Assembly (NCBI GenBank): GCA_946626755.1
Contig: CAMOUW010000003.1
Coordinates: forward strand, 1-46,733
DNA length: 46,733 nt
From: an uncultured Clostridia bacterium
Lineage (GTDB): Bacteria; Bacillota; Clostridia; Lachnospirales; Lachnospiraceae
Reading direction: 5' to 3'
Positions within the stretch are counted from its first letter, which is position 1; every line of letters begins with the position of its first letter. The translations under genes and the position numbers were made by a program. Positions 1-7,674 of the stretch are shown one piece after another. Below the pieces are notes generated by a model. The model was not told where the DNA came from. It saw only the letters and a list, made by a program, of their open reading frames with translations, and searched no databases.

Positions 1-445
1 TGGATCACCCTGACAAATGGAAAACTCCCTGCTGGATATAGCTTTTATATTTATAGGGACGGCCAGCAGGTTATGGCATTAGCAAAAAATGGAAATACTC
101 ACTTTTATGGTCAATGGCAGGAAAATAGTTTTACAGTAAATTATCACATTGATGAAAACAGCCCTGCGTCATCATTAAAAACTGTAGTTAAATATGGAAC
201 ATGGACAAAAACATTAACTACGACCGAGTTGGGTTTTTCTAAAAAGGGCTTAAAGTTTGCGGGATGGAAAGGCTACAGGGAGATAGACAACAAATGGTAT
301 GTTCAAGATTCAAATGGTAAAAAACAATGGATCACCCTGACAAATGGAAAACTCCCTGCTGGATATAGCTTTTATATTTATAAGGATGGCCAGCAGGTTA
401 TGGCCTTGGCAAAAAGTGGTAATACTCATTTTTATGGCACCTGGA
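1..445 (+). repeat. Direct repeat, about 118 bp, 327 bp period
   Basis: Bases 1-118 and 328-445 are nearly identical and encode the same module of the partial surface protein. The first 50 or so bases are identical; differences downstream are mostly single substitutions (for example AGGGAC versus AAGGAT). The 327-bp period equals 109 codons. The repeat is coding and likely extends upstream of the window. Confidence 0.85.
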
Positions 446-450
446 AATAA
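1..450 (+). CDS. 3' end of a surface protein with InlB-like repeats (partial)
   Basis: The reading frame is open from base 1, so the gene begins upstream of the window; only the last 149 codons are seen. The protein contains two almost identical modules, at 1-118 and 328-445, each running from WITLTNGKLPAGYSF to THFYG.W. Between them lies the motif KGLKFAGWKGYREIDNKWYV. The 'F.GWK' pattern and the terminal 'THFYG.W' are typical of the Listeria-Bacteroides (InlB B / Flg_new) repeat family, small beta-rich modules of secreted or wall-attached proteins. No sorting signal or membrane segment follows; the protein ends right after the last module. Function is therefore probably adhesion or structure at the cell surface, inferred only from the repeat type. 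Base composition is AT-rich, like the following operon. Confidence 0.7.
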   Translation, partial: WITLTNGKLPAGYSFYIYRDGQQVMALAKNGNTHFYGQWQENSFTVNYHIDENSPASSLKTVVKYGTWTKTLTTTELGFSKKGLKFAGWKGYREIDNKWYVQDSNGKKQWITLTNGKLPAGYSFYIYKDGQQVMALAKSGNTHFYGTWK

Positions 451-513
451 TAAATAAGGTTAAATAAAGCAAAGTACAATGGTTTATTAAATAAGATAGG
501 CGGGTGAGTGTGA

Positions 514-2007
514 ATGAATGGTACTAATAATCTTGATAAAATCACAGATTTTGACACTTATTTGATTGAATTAAATAAAATAAAAAAAAATGTAATGATT
601 TTGTTGTCTGTTAAAGATACTGTGGGCTTGCATTTCAGACAGGAAAGTGCCGAACTCCTGAATAAAATAGGCATTGCAACAAATCTTTCTGGTAAGCACG
701 GGCATAGCTATATTGGTCTCATTAACAAAGGTAAGGTAGTTGTTGATACTCTTTCAAGTACCAATGAGGATCTTAACATTCGCCTTGACTGTAATGATAA
801 AGAAATAATTTTATATAGCAGTGTATACACAAGAAATAACTTATCTGACATTCGTATCGAGGATATAAATTATTCTATTGATCTTAGAGGGCTGAACATA
901 GTAGTTTATGATATCTCTCTGGATAATGTGGTAGACATGGTATGCTTTGACACCCACGTACGTTCTAATATTTGCTATCGGCGTAAGGAAAAATCCGAAG
1001 TACAGAGTGTGATCAATGAACGAAACATTGAACGACTTCAGCGTCAATTATCAAATCTTCAAAAAAATTTTGATAAGTTGAATAACATTATCTCCACCGA
1101 ATCAGGAAAGCTGCAATTAATGCTTTGGCATTCTATGTGCGCCAATGGAGAAAGTCAGACAGACAATAAAAAACGTTTTTTCAGGGCAATGCCTGCGGCT
1201 ACGGGAGATTTTAGAAAACTACAACAGGCCGGAGTTATATTATTAAAAGTTTTCGACGATATCTGCAGGAAAAATAATATCGAATATTGGATCACCGGCG
1301 GTACATTGCTCGGGGCAATAAGACATGGTGGATTTATCCCTTGGGATGATGATGCAGACGTTTGTATGATGAGGAGTGAAATACCAAAACTAAAAAAGGC
1401 TCTAGAAGGAAACGATGAATTTTTCCTAGACGAGTTCTGTTCTGTGAGACATACGGAACCTGCTGCAATGAATCACAACTATCAAGTACATTTTAATATT
1501 AAAAATACGCCTTATAGTTTGGACATTTTTGTATGTGATTTTTCAGAAAATTTTGATCAAACCTTTGTCAAAAAGCTAAGAGAATTCAAAAATGCTATGG
1601 GGCGTGAATCATTAGAATTATCAAGAAAAATGCACGGGAATAAAGAAGTTCCCAATAAAAGATATGACAAAGAATTTCTTGATCTTTTTTGGGACCATTA
1701 TGAAAAATCTAAAGTTTTGTATGGAAATGAATCTAAAGAAAACTATGTAATCTGGGCTTTAGATAATGTGCAGAGCACTCAAGGATATAAGGTTTTCTTT
1801 CCAAAGGATACCATATTCCCACTTAAGGAATTACAATTTGAGGGTGGTTTATATCTCGCGCCTAATGATCCTGAAAGTTATATTGAGCAAATGTTCGGAG
1901 ATTACTATTCGGTTCCTGATGATATGTTACACAAACATTTTAACATGACTGAAGACAGGATTATAGTTTTAAGAGAAGTAATAAAAAAATACGAGTACTT
2001 ACTTTGA
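514..2007 (+). CDS. LicD-family phosphotransferase with ILEI/FAM3-like N-terminal domain
   Basis: The C-terminal half (from about residue 245) carries the LicD signature YWITGGTLLGAIRHGGF followed by IPWDDDADV. LicD enzymes are nucleotidyltransferase-fold proteins that move phosphocholine or another phospho-alcohol from a CDP carrier to a surface glycan. The N-terminal 150 residues (FDTYLIEL, VMILLSVKD, GHSYIGLI.KGKVV, RGLNIVVYD) resemble the ILEI/GG domain known from FAM3-type proteins, apparently starting in the middle of the fold. A predicted coiled coil (about residues 168-205) links the two. There is no signal peptide, so it should act in the cytoplasm or at the inner membrane face. It is the first gene of a five-gene operon; the next gene starts 29 bp later. 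The ATG at 514 follows a GGCGGGTGAG stretch. The LicD assignment is secure; the N-terminal one is by pattern only. Confidence 0.85.
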   Translation: MNGTNNLDKITDFDTYLIELNKIKKNVMILLSVKDTVGLHFRQESAELLNKIGIATNLSGKHGHSYIGLINKGKVVVDTLSSTNEDLNIRLDCNDKEIILYSSVYTRNNLSDIRIEDINYSIDLRGLNIVVYDISLDNVVDMVCFDTHVRSNICYRRKEKSEVQSVINERNIERLQRQLSNLQKNFDKLNNIISTESGKLQLMLWHSMCANGESQTDNKKRFFRAMPAATGDFRKLQQAGVILLKVFDDICRKNNIEYWITGGTLLGAIRHGGFIPWDDDADVCMMRSEIPKLKKALEGNDEFFLDEFCSVRHTEPAAMNHNYQVHFNIKNTPYSLDIFVCDFSENFDQTFVKKLREFKNAMGRESLELSRKMHGNKEVPNKRYDKEFLDLFWDHYEKSKVLYGNESKENYVIWALDNVQSTQGYKVFFPKDTIFPLKELQFEGGLYLAPNDPESYIEQMFGDYYSVPDDMLHKHFNMTEDRIIVLREVIKKYEYLL

Positions 2008-2036
2008 TCTGATCACTACCGAAAGCGAGGTTTCCT

Positions 2037-3068
2037 GTGAACGAGTCAAATTTGCTTAAAATAGGATCACAATATATTGATTTAGTTGGTGAAACACTCT
2101 CCTCAAGAGGTATTTCCGGAAAGATTCTTTATGTATCCGGTCCGACGGTTGATAGGCTATATGGGAAAAAAGTTCGAAGGCAGATTGAGGAAGTGGGGGT
2201 TATCAAAGAAGAATATGTTGATCATAACACAATTGATTATGCAATGAGCGTTGCCAGCCGGGCTATTGCAACGGACATAAATTGTATTGTTGCTATGGGT
2301 GGAGGGAAAATACTTGATGTGTGTAAATATGCAGCATATATGACCAAAACTCCACTACTTTCCATTCCTACCACTATGGCAAATGATGGAATCGCCTCTC
2401 CGATAGCTGTCCTTAAAAGACGTGACGGTAAACCTCGAAGTCTTGGGTGTGCAATGCCTTCTATGCTGATAATAGATACTGACATTATACTTGATAGCCC
2501 CATAGAATTGATAAAAGCTGGTATCGGAGACACTATTTCTAATTATACTTCCCTTTTAGACTGGGAATTTGCAGTTTCCAAAAACAAAGATGAGATGAAT
2601 GGTTACGCTTATCTAATGTCAAAAAATGCATTAAATGTATTAATGAATACTAGATTTGACACTATTTGTGCGGAGTTTGTGAATATACTTGGAAATTCTT
2701 TAGTCCTTTCGGGGATAGCCATGTCATTTGTCGGAAGCAGTCGACCGGTCAGCGGTTCGGAGCATTTGTTCAGCCATGCTTTAGACTACTACAGTGAAAA
2801 AAAGAATCTCCATGGATTTCAAGTCGCTTTGGGAACCATAGCGGTCTTGAAACTTATAAATATGCCTCAGGATGATGTTGTCAATTATTTGAATAAATTT
2901 GATGTAAATGTAAATCCCCAAAAAATGGAAATTGATGAAGATACTTTTATTTTCTGTATGCAGAATGCAACCGAAATGAGAAAAAACAGGTATACATATT
3001 TGCATGAAATCGACTTGTCCACGGATAGATTGAAGAAGATTTATAAACAGTTAGTTGAAGAACTATAA
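2037..3068 (+). CDS. sn-Glycerol-1-phosphate dehydrogenase (EgsA/AraM type)
   Basis: 343 residues, the normal length for this family, which reduces dihydroxyacetone phosphate to sn-glycerol-1-phosphate with NAD(P)H and a bound metal ion. The nucleotide-binding GGG motif is near residues 87-90 (VAMGGGKILDV), followed by LLSIPTTMANDGIASP. The expected metal ligands are present: D165 (GIGD), H243 and H247 (GSEHLFSH) and H259 (LHGFQV). The segment GSSRPVSGSEHLFSHALD is characteristic of G1P dehydrogenases rather than ordinary alcohol dehydrogenases. Translation starts at GTG behind a GCGAGG site. It lies between a LicD transferase and a sugar-phosphate-type nucleotidyltransferase, so the likely role is supplying a glycerol-phosphate head group for glycan decoration and not lipid synthesis. 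The bacterial homologue AraM of Bacillus has the same activity. The exact stereochemistry is inferred from the family. Confidence 0.85.
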   Translation: MNESNLLKIGSQYIDLVGETLSSRGISGKILYVSGPTVDRLYGKKVRRQIEEVGVIKEEYVDHNTIDYAMSVASRAIATDINCIVAMGGGKILDVCKYAAYMTKTPLLSIPTTMANDGIASPIAVLKRRDGKPRSLGCAMPSMLIIDTDIILDSPIELIKAGIGDTISNYTSLLDWEFAVSKNKDEMNGYAYLMSKNALNVLMNTRFDTICAEFVNILGNSLVLSGIAMSFVGSSRPVSGSEHLFSHALDYYSEKKNLHGFQVALGTIAVLKLINMPQDDVVNYLNKFDVNVNPQKMEIDEDTFIFCMQNATEMRKNRYTYLHEIDLSTDRLKKIYKQLVEEL

Positions 3069-3085
3069 GGGAGGTGCAACTATAT

Positions 3086-3802
3086 ATGAAAGCTTTGATT
3101 TTAGCAGCAGGATTAGGAACTCGATTAGCTCCTATAACCCATGACATTCCAAAGTCACTTGTGCCTGTGAATGGCAAACCGATACTGATAAAACAAATAG
3201 ATAATTTGGTTGAGAATGGTATTAGTCCACAAGATATTACCATAGTATCAGGTTATAAAGCAGATATACTGGAAGAAAAAGTTCATGAAATGTTTCCAGA
3301 AATAAGTATTATAAAAAATGAAAAATTTGATGTTACAAATAATATGTACTCTGCCTTTTTAGGCAGGAATATGGTTCAAGGCAATAGTTTTTTAATGATG
3401 AATGCAGATGTATTTTATGACGCTTCAATTATTAAAGAGCTGTTGGAAAATGAACAAGATAATTTGATAGCAACAGATGTCGGCAACTATCTGGACGAAT
3501 CGATGAAAGTCGTTGAGAATAACGGCAGACTGGTAAAAATATCAAAGGACATTTCAGAAGAAGAAGCATTAGGTGCCTCCATAGATGTTTATAAATTTTC
3601 GAAAAATGGCGGTGAAATGTTTTTCAAAAAGTGTCAGGAATATATCGAGAACAGAAAAGAAACGAATATGTGGAGTGAAGTAGCCCTGAACGATATATTA
3701 AACGACGTATTGTTTGCAGCTTGCCCTATAACGGGAAAGTGGGTTGAGATAGACAACCATGAAGACCTTTCTTTGGCAGAATCATTATTTAAAAATACCT
3801 AA
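3086..3802 (+). CDS. Nucleotidyltransferase, probably CTP:glycerol-phosphate type
   Basis: 238 residues. The N-terminus MKALILAAGLGTRLAPIT followed by PKSLVPVNGKPIL is the nucleotide-binding loop of the NTP_transferase family (LicC/RfbA-like), enzymes that join a nucleotide to a sugar or alcohol phosphate. MMNADVFYD supplies the conserved metal-binding aspartate, and the end (GKWVEIDNHEDLSLAE) matches the family's C-terminal substrate motif. I chose ATG 3086 and not GTG 3074 because GGGAGGTG (3069-3075) is well spaced only for 3086. The gene sits 17 bp after the G1P dehydrogenase and 17 bp before the phosphatase. With LicD in the same operon, the likely product is CDP-glycerol or a similar CDP-polyol. 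Phosphocholine is less likely because no choline uptake or kinase gene is seen. Confidence 0.8.
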   Translation: MKALILAAGLGTRLAPITHDIPKSLVPVNGKPILIKQIDNLVENGISPQDITIVSGYKADILEEKVHEMFPEISIIKNEKFDVTNNMYSAFLGRNMVQGNSFLMMNADVFYDASIIKELLENEQDNLIATDVGNYLDESMKVVENNGRLVKISKDISEEEALGASIDVYKFSKNGGEMFFKKCQEYIENRKETNMWSEVALNDILNDVLFAACPITGKWVEIDNHEDLSLAESLFKNT

Positions 3803-3819
3803 GCCGGAGGTGTAATCCA

Positions 3820-4665
3820 ATGGATTATGATGTTGATCATCCCGTTGACTATTGGGGAAAAGATGCGAGACCGCTTAAAGAAAAAAGACTGTTTTTATTG
3901 GATATGGATGGGACTATATATAAGGACGATCTTCTCTTTGACGGAACACTTCAACTACTCAACTATATTGAAAACATAAAAGGAAAATATATCTTTATTA
4001 CAAACAACTCTTCTAAATCAGTAACTGAATACATAGCAAAATTAAAAAGACTCGGTATAAAAACTGACAAAAATAATTTTTTTACGTCTACCCAAGCTAC
4101 GGTTTTATTTTTGAAAAACAATTTTCCAGGTCAGAAAATATATTGTCAGGGAACATTTTCTATGATAGAGGAATTGAAAAATGCAGGTATTGATCTAACA
4201 ACTAAGTGTAACGATGACGTGAAGGTTGTTTTAGTGGGATTTGATACGGAATTGTCTTTTGAGAAATTAAATGAAACTTGTAAAATACTCAGTACTAAAG
4301 AAGTAGAATTTATTGCTACAAATCCGGACTTGAGGTGTCCTGTGGCATACGGATTTGTACCTGATTGCGGATCGATCGTTCAGATGATAGAAAATGCCAC
4401 TGGAAAAAGACCGGTTTTCATTGGTAAACCGCAACCAACGATGATAACAACAGCTATGGAAAAGTTTGGTGCTAATATCAATGAAACGGTTGTTATCGGA
4501 GACAGACTTTATACGGACATCGCTTCAGGAATAAATGCAGGGATAGATACTGTGTGTGTTCTGTCAGGTGAAACTACTATAAAAGATATTAAAAGTAGTG
4601 ACATCATTCCTACGTATACATTTCATAGTGTTTTAGATTTTTGGAGAACTTTGGAAGATGAATGA
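3820..4665 (+). CDS. HAD-IIA (NagD-like) phosphatase
   Basis: 281 residues with the HAD motifs in order: LFLLDMDGTIY (nucleophile D28, acid/base D30), FITNNSSKS (motif II), the lysine in FIGKPQPTM (motif III) and VIGDRLYTDIASG (motif IV). The cap lies between motifs II and III, as in the NagD/AraL/phosphoglycolate phosphatase branch. Such enzymes hydrolyse small phosphate esters, including glycerol phosphate and nucleotide or sugar phosphates. It follows the nucleotidyltransferase by 17 bp (GCCGGAGGTG is the ribosome site) and overlaps the next gene by 8 bp, so it belongs to the same pathway. It may trim glycerol-1-phosphate or a shunt product; the substrate cannot be read from sequence. Confidence 0.8.
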   Translation: MDYDVDHPVDYWGKDARPLKEKRLFLLDMDGTIYKDDLLFDGTLQLLNYIENIKGKYIFITNNSSKSVTEYIAKLKRLGIKTDKNNFFTSTQATVLFLKNNFPGQKIYCQGTFSMIEELKNAGIDLTTKCNDDVKVVLVGFDTELSFEKLNETCKILSTKEVEFIATNPDLRCPVAYGFVPDCGSIVQMIENATGKRPVFIGKPQPTMITTAMEKFGANINETVVIGDRLYTDIASGINAGIDTVCVLSGETTIKDIKSSDIIPTYTFHSVLDFWRTLEDE

Positions 4666-5722
4666 TATAGAAAAAGAATTCTTTGATTATGTAAATCATA
4701 GGTCAAATAAAAGAGAATTAGTAATGTTGGGAGTGTCAGATAAAATATATTCCATCATTTCAAATAATAACAAAAAATCTGCAAAGATATTCTCAACGAA
4801 TACAGACTTAATCGACAATAAAAAAGTATATAACAGCATCAATCTCAAGGGAATGAGTAACGAATATTATGTAGTTATCGCTCGGGTTTTAAATGATGGT
4901 GGACGTGCCATAAAAAGACACTTAGAAAATATGGGTTTTAAATCCGGAGATGATTTTGCTTTTTATCCATATATTAGTTTCAATCTATCGGAAGGAAGAG
5001 ATACAAATAGTTCTGAATGTGGTAATAAGTTTAAATGTCATTCCAATAAAAATACAGATGTAGTTATTGAAGGAACCAATAATGAAATAAATATTGAGGA
5101 ATTTGACAGTGTCGGTACAGGTTCACTTAAAATAAAAATAATGGGTTCGCGGAATCGTATAATTATAAAAAAAGGTTTTAGATTAACAAATACATCAGAC
5201 ATAATAATAAATGGAAGCGATAGTGAACTTGTTATCGATGAAAATTGTAAGGTAGCTAAAATAAAAATTGATATACACAATAATTCGTCTATTTTCATCG
5301 GAGCCAATACAACTATCGGATCCGGAAGTTCTTTTAATACACATGCAAATGGTGAAATAATAATTGGAACAGACTGTATGTTTTCTTGGAATACGAAATT
5401 ACAGACGGGAGACGGACACTCTTTATTTGATTGTAAGACAAAAAAGAGAATAAATAATTATGAGAAAAGCAGACTAGAACTATCAGATCATATTTGGATA
5501 GCACGTGATGCAATGATTTTTTCAGGAAAAAAAACATTTATTGGACGTGGAAGCGTAATTGGTGCTAATTCTTGTGTAAAAGGGATTTTTCGTGATAATA
5601 ATGTAGTCATTGCAGGTAATCCTGCCCGCATTAGAAAAAGAAATATTGCGTGGGCAAGGCACCCTAATGCGGATAATATTGAGCAGTGTAATGGATACGC
5701 CGAAGAATCTCGTTATATATAA
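4658..5722 (+). CDS. Hexapeptide-repeat (left-handed beta-helix) acyltransferase
   Basis: 354 residues. Residues 1-110 form a Rossmann-like N-terminal region (LVMLGVSDKIYSIIS). From about residue 120 the protein turns into a run of short beta-helix coils (NNEINIEEF, GSRNRIIIKKG, NNSSIFIGANTTIGSG). It closes with the classic acetyltransferase end: HIWIARDAMIFSGKKTFIG, GSVIGANSCVKG, VVIAGNPARIRKR. The histidine of DHIWIA fits the catalytic position. Such enzymes acetylate sugars or amino sugars of surface glycans using acetyl-CoA. The start overlaps the phosphatase stop by 8 bp, suggesting translational coupling. It is the last gene of the operon. Confidence 0.8.
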   Translation: MNDIEKEFFDYVNHRSNKRELVMLGVSDKIYSIISNNNKKSAKIFSTNTDLIDNKKVYNSINLKGMSNEYYVVIARVLNDGGRAIKRHLENMGFKSGDDFAFYPYISFNLSEGRDTNSSECGNKFKCHSNKNTDVVIEGTNNEINIEEFDSVGTGSLKIKIMGSRNRIIIKKGFRLTNTSDIIINGSDSELVIDENCKVAKIKIDIHNNSSIFIGANTTIGSGSSFNTHANGEIIIGTDCMFSWNTKLQTGDGHSLFDCKTKKRINNYEKSRLELSDHIWIARDAMIFSGKKTFIGRGSVIGANSCVKGIFRDNNVVIAGNPARIRKRNIAWARHPNADNIEQCNGYAEESRYI

Positions 5723-6104
5723 TTTTTGAACACTATTGATGTACGGGCATAATCTGTATTATTGACTATTGCGAGACTACGCATTTAAAACAAAAAGATA
5801 TGAAGATAACGTATATGTATTCCTGCGAAAAACGTCTTAAAGCCGTAAAGCTTTATATTCACTATGATAAGGGCTAGGAATCCTTACTCAGGAAATTGGG
5901 ATATTCCCCATCTAATCATACTTTGTAACTGTGATTCAAGGAGTATGAGCAGAATGGAGACTTGCATAAGCCTTATATTAAAACAAGAGTCCTATTCAAT
6001 ACAGAATAAAACTGGGGCTTATTGCAGCATAATCAACAACGGACATTATAAGGGATTTGGTTCAAGGAAATGTCCGCACCCACCATTTATATATAGAACT
6101 ATAA
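5723..6104 (+). other. Intergenic region without a convincing gene
   Basis: This AT-rich stretch ends the glycan operon. It contains a weak 81-codon frame (5864-6109) with no ribosome site and no recognisable protein features, which I do not accept as a gene. One structured element is visible: an 8-bp inverted repeat CGGACATT (6040-6047) / AATGTCCG (6069-6076) with a 21-nt loop and no T run. No clear terminator for the operon was found. Confidence 0.5.
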
Positions 6105-6132
6105 GTTGACACAATCTGTTGTAATTAGCATC

Positions 6133-6161
6133 TTGTAAAAGAATATTTATTATTGTAAAAT
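6133..6161 (+). promoter_or_regulatory. Candidate sigma-A promoter for the binding lipoprotein
   Basis: TTGTAA (6133-6138), a 17-bp spacer and TAAAAT (6156-6161) match a vegetative promoter with one mismatch in the -10 box. It lies about 50 bp upstream of the ATG at 6211. Confidence 0.5.
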
Positions 6162-6210
6162 GTCATAAAAAGATGCATCAAGGGTTTTATTATAAACGGA
6201 GAAAACGAAT

Positions 6211-7464
6211 ATGGATAAATTAAACAAAAAAATATTAGTTTCTACACTTGTAGCAGGAATGGCTGTTGCGTCTCTTACCGGCTGTGGTTCCTTCGGCGGT
6301 GGGAGTGATAACTCACAAAATGAAACGACCAATGAAAGTGTCGTAAGCGAAGCTGTTACAGACACTGAAGATGAGGGCGCAGAAGAAAAGGAAACAACAG
6401 TTGCTCAAGAGACACAGGTTCAGGGTCTGGAGGCTGATAAGGAAATACCGGTGGAAAAATCAGGATTTTTTACCATAGATTCCTATAAAGACGGTTATTA
6501 CGTTATAAATATAAACAGAAATAAATTCTCACAGCGTGTTCTTGTCGTACCTGAAGGAAAAGATGTGCCGGAAGGGACAGGAAAAGATGTGGCTATTATT
6601 AAACAGCCGGTGACTTCCTCCCGTATAGACTCTCAGTCAATGATCGACCTTTTGGCACATATACAGCCGGAATTGCCGGATAATATAACCCTGACGGCAA
6701 ACCCAAAAGAAAGTATGAAAATAGACAGGGTTGTACAGAATATGGAAGCCGGTAAAACCGTGTATTCCGGTTCTATTAAGGAAATAGATGTAGAGCTTGT
6801 TAAGAGTAAGGATCCGCAGGTTTATATTGCAAATCCTTCTGTTACAAGGCAGGAATCATATGAACAGTTGAAGGGGGCGGGAATATATCCGGTTATTACC
6901 TTTTATCATCAGGAAACCGATCCGTTAGGGCGTTTGGAGTGGATAAAGATGCTGGGTGCTGTGTACGGAAATATGGCGGGAGCCGAAGCATTTTATAATG
7001 AGCAAAAAGCCGTTTTGGAAACTGTTGATGCCTCAAAGGCTCAGGGTAAGTCATTTGTTATGATTTGTCTGAATAAGAAAAAGGATAAGGCTTATGTAAG
7101 ACGTACCGGAGATGTTATCGCTAAGATGGGTGATATAGCAGGCGGTAAAAACGCACTGGCTGATTCGGAAAAAAGCGGCTGGGAAGAGATGAGCCTGGCG
7201 GATTTTGTTGAAAAATATAAAGATACCGACTGTATTATTTACATGAGTGCTCATGGTGATAAGGCGGAATCATTAAAGGATCTCACCGATATTTCGGAGA
7301 GAATATCAGAATTTAAGGCCGTAAAAGAGAATAATGTTTGGAGAACATCGAAGGATTACTTGATAATGAATAATTACGGCGATATGATAAAGGATTTGAA
7401 TACGATCTTTGCGGGTGCCACAGAATCCATGGGGGCGGAGAATTTTGTGCGTTTTTCTGAATAA
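6211..7464 (+). CDS. Orphan ABC-type substrate-binding lipoprotein (FecB/BtuF-like)
   Basis: 417 residues. The N-terminus is a lipoprotein signal peptide ending in VASLTGCGS, so the protein should be tethered to the outer face of the membrane by Cys25. An acidic, Thr/Glu-rich linker (residues 30-75) follows. The body has the layout of class III (helix-backbone) binding proteins for siderophore-iron or cobalamin: IANPSVTRQESYEQLKGAGI, a lobe-joining helix around WIKMLGAVYG, and a second lobe with GDVIAKMGDIAGGKNAL. No permease or ATPase gene is nearby, so it either serves a transporter encoded elsewhere or is a sensor. The ligand is unknown. It is a single-gene unit with its own promoter and a terminator after it. 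Confidence 0.7.
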   Translation: MDKLNKKILVSTLVAGMAVASLTGCGSFGGGSDNSQNETTNESVVSEAVTDTEDEGAEEKETTVAQETQVQGLEADKEIPVEKSGFFTIDSYKDGYYVININRNKFSQRVLVVPEGKDVPEGTGKDVAIIKQPVTSSRIDSQSMIDLLAHIQPELPDNITLTANPKESMKIDRVVQNMEAGKTVYSGSIKEIDVELVKSKDPQVYIANPSVTRQESYEQLKGAGIYPVITFYHQETDPLGRLEWIKMLGAVYGNMAGAEAFYNEQKAVLETVDASKAQGKSFVMICLNKKKDKAYVRRTGDVIAKMGDIAGGKNALADSEKSGWEEMSLADFVEKYKDTDCIIYMSAHGDKAESLKDLTDISERISEFKAVKENNVWRTSKDYLIMNNYGDMIKDLNTIFAGATESMGAENFVRFSE

Positions 7465-7517
7465 CATAAAAGCATCCGGATTATTTTTGTAAAAAACAGG
7501 ATTGGGATTATAAAACA

Positions 7518-7561
7518 ACACCAAACGACATTTACGTAGCAGGATGGTCGTTTGGTGTTTT
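7518..7561 (+). terminator. Rho-independent terminator after the binding lipoprotein
   Basis: ACACCAAACGAC (7518-7529) pairs perfectly with GTCGTTTGGTGT (7547-7558) around a 17-nt loop and is followed by TTT. Confidence 0.8.
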
Positions 7562-7629
7562 TATATCATATTTTAAATGACCTAAAATATGATATAGCAT
7601 AGAATGGATTTTCCATTCCTTTTTTTTAT
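7562..7629 (+). terminator. Two further hairpins ahead of the glycosyltransferase gene
   Basis: A perfect 14-bp inverted repeat TATATCATATTTTA (7562-7575) / TAAAATATGATATA (7583-7596) is followed by GAATGGA-TTT-TCCATTC (7602-7618) with a run of T residues directly after it. The second hairpin looks like an additional terminator. A TATAAT box follows at 7632-7637, so transcription of the next gene may begin here. Confidence 0.6.
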
Positions 7630-7674
7630 GTTATAATAATCAAATTAAAAATAAAAAAATGAGAGGAAAGACTT

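Noticed and set aside
5864-6109. 81-codon open frame between the glycan operon and the binding lipoprotein
   Set aside because: No ribosome binding site, no recognisable protein pattern, and it ends in the promoter region of the next gene.
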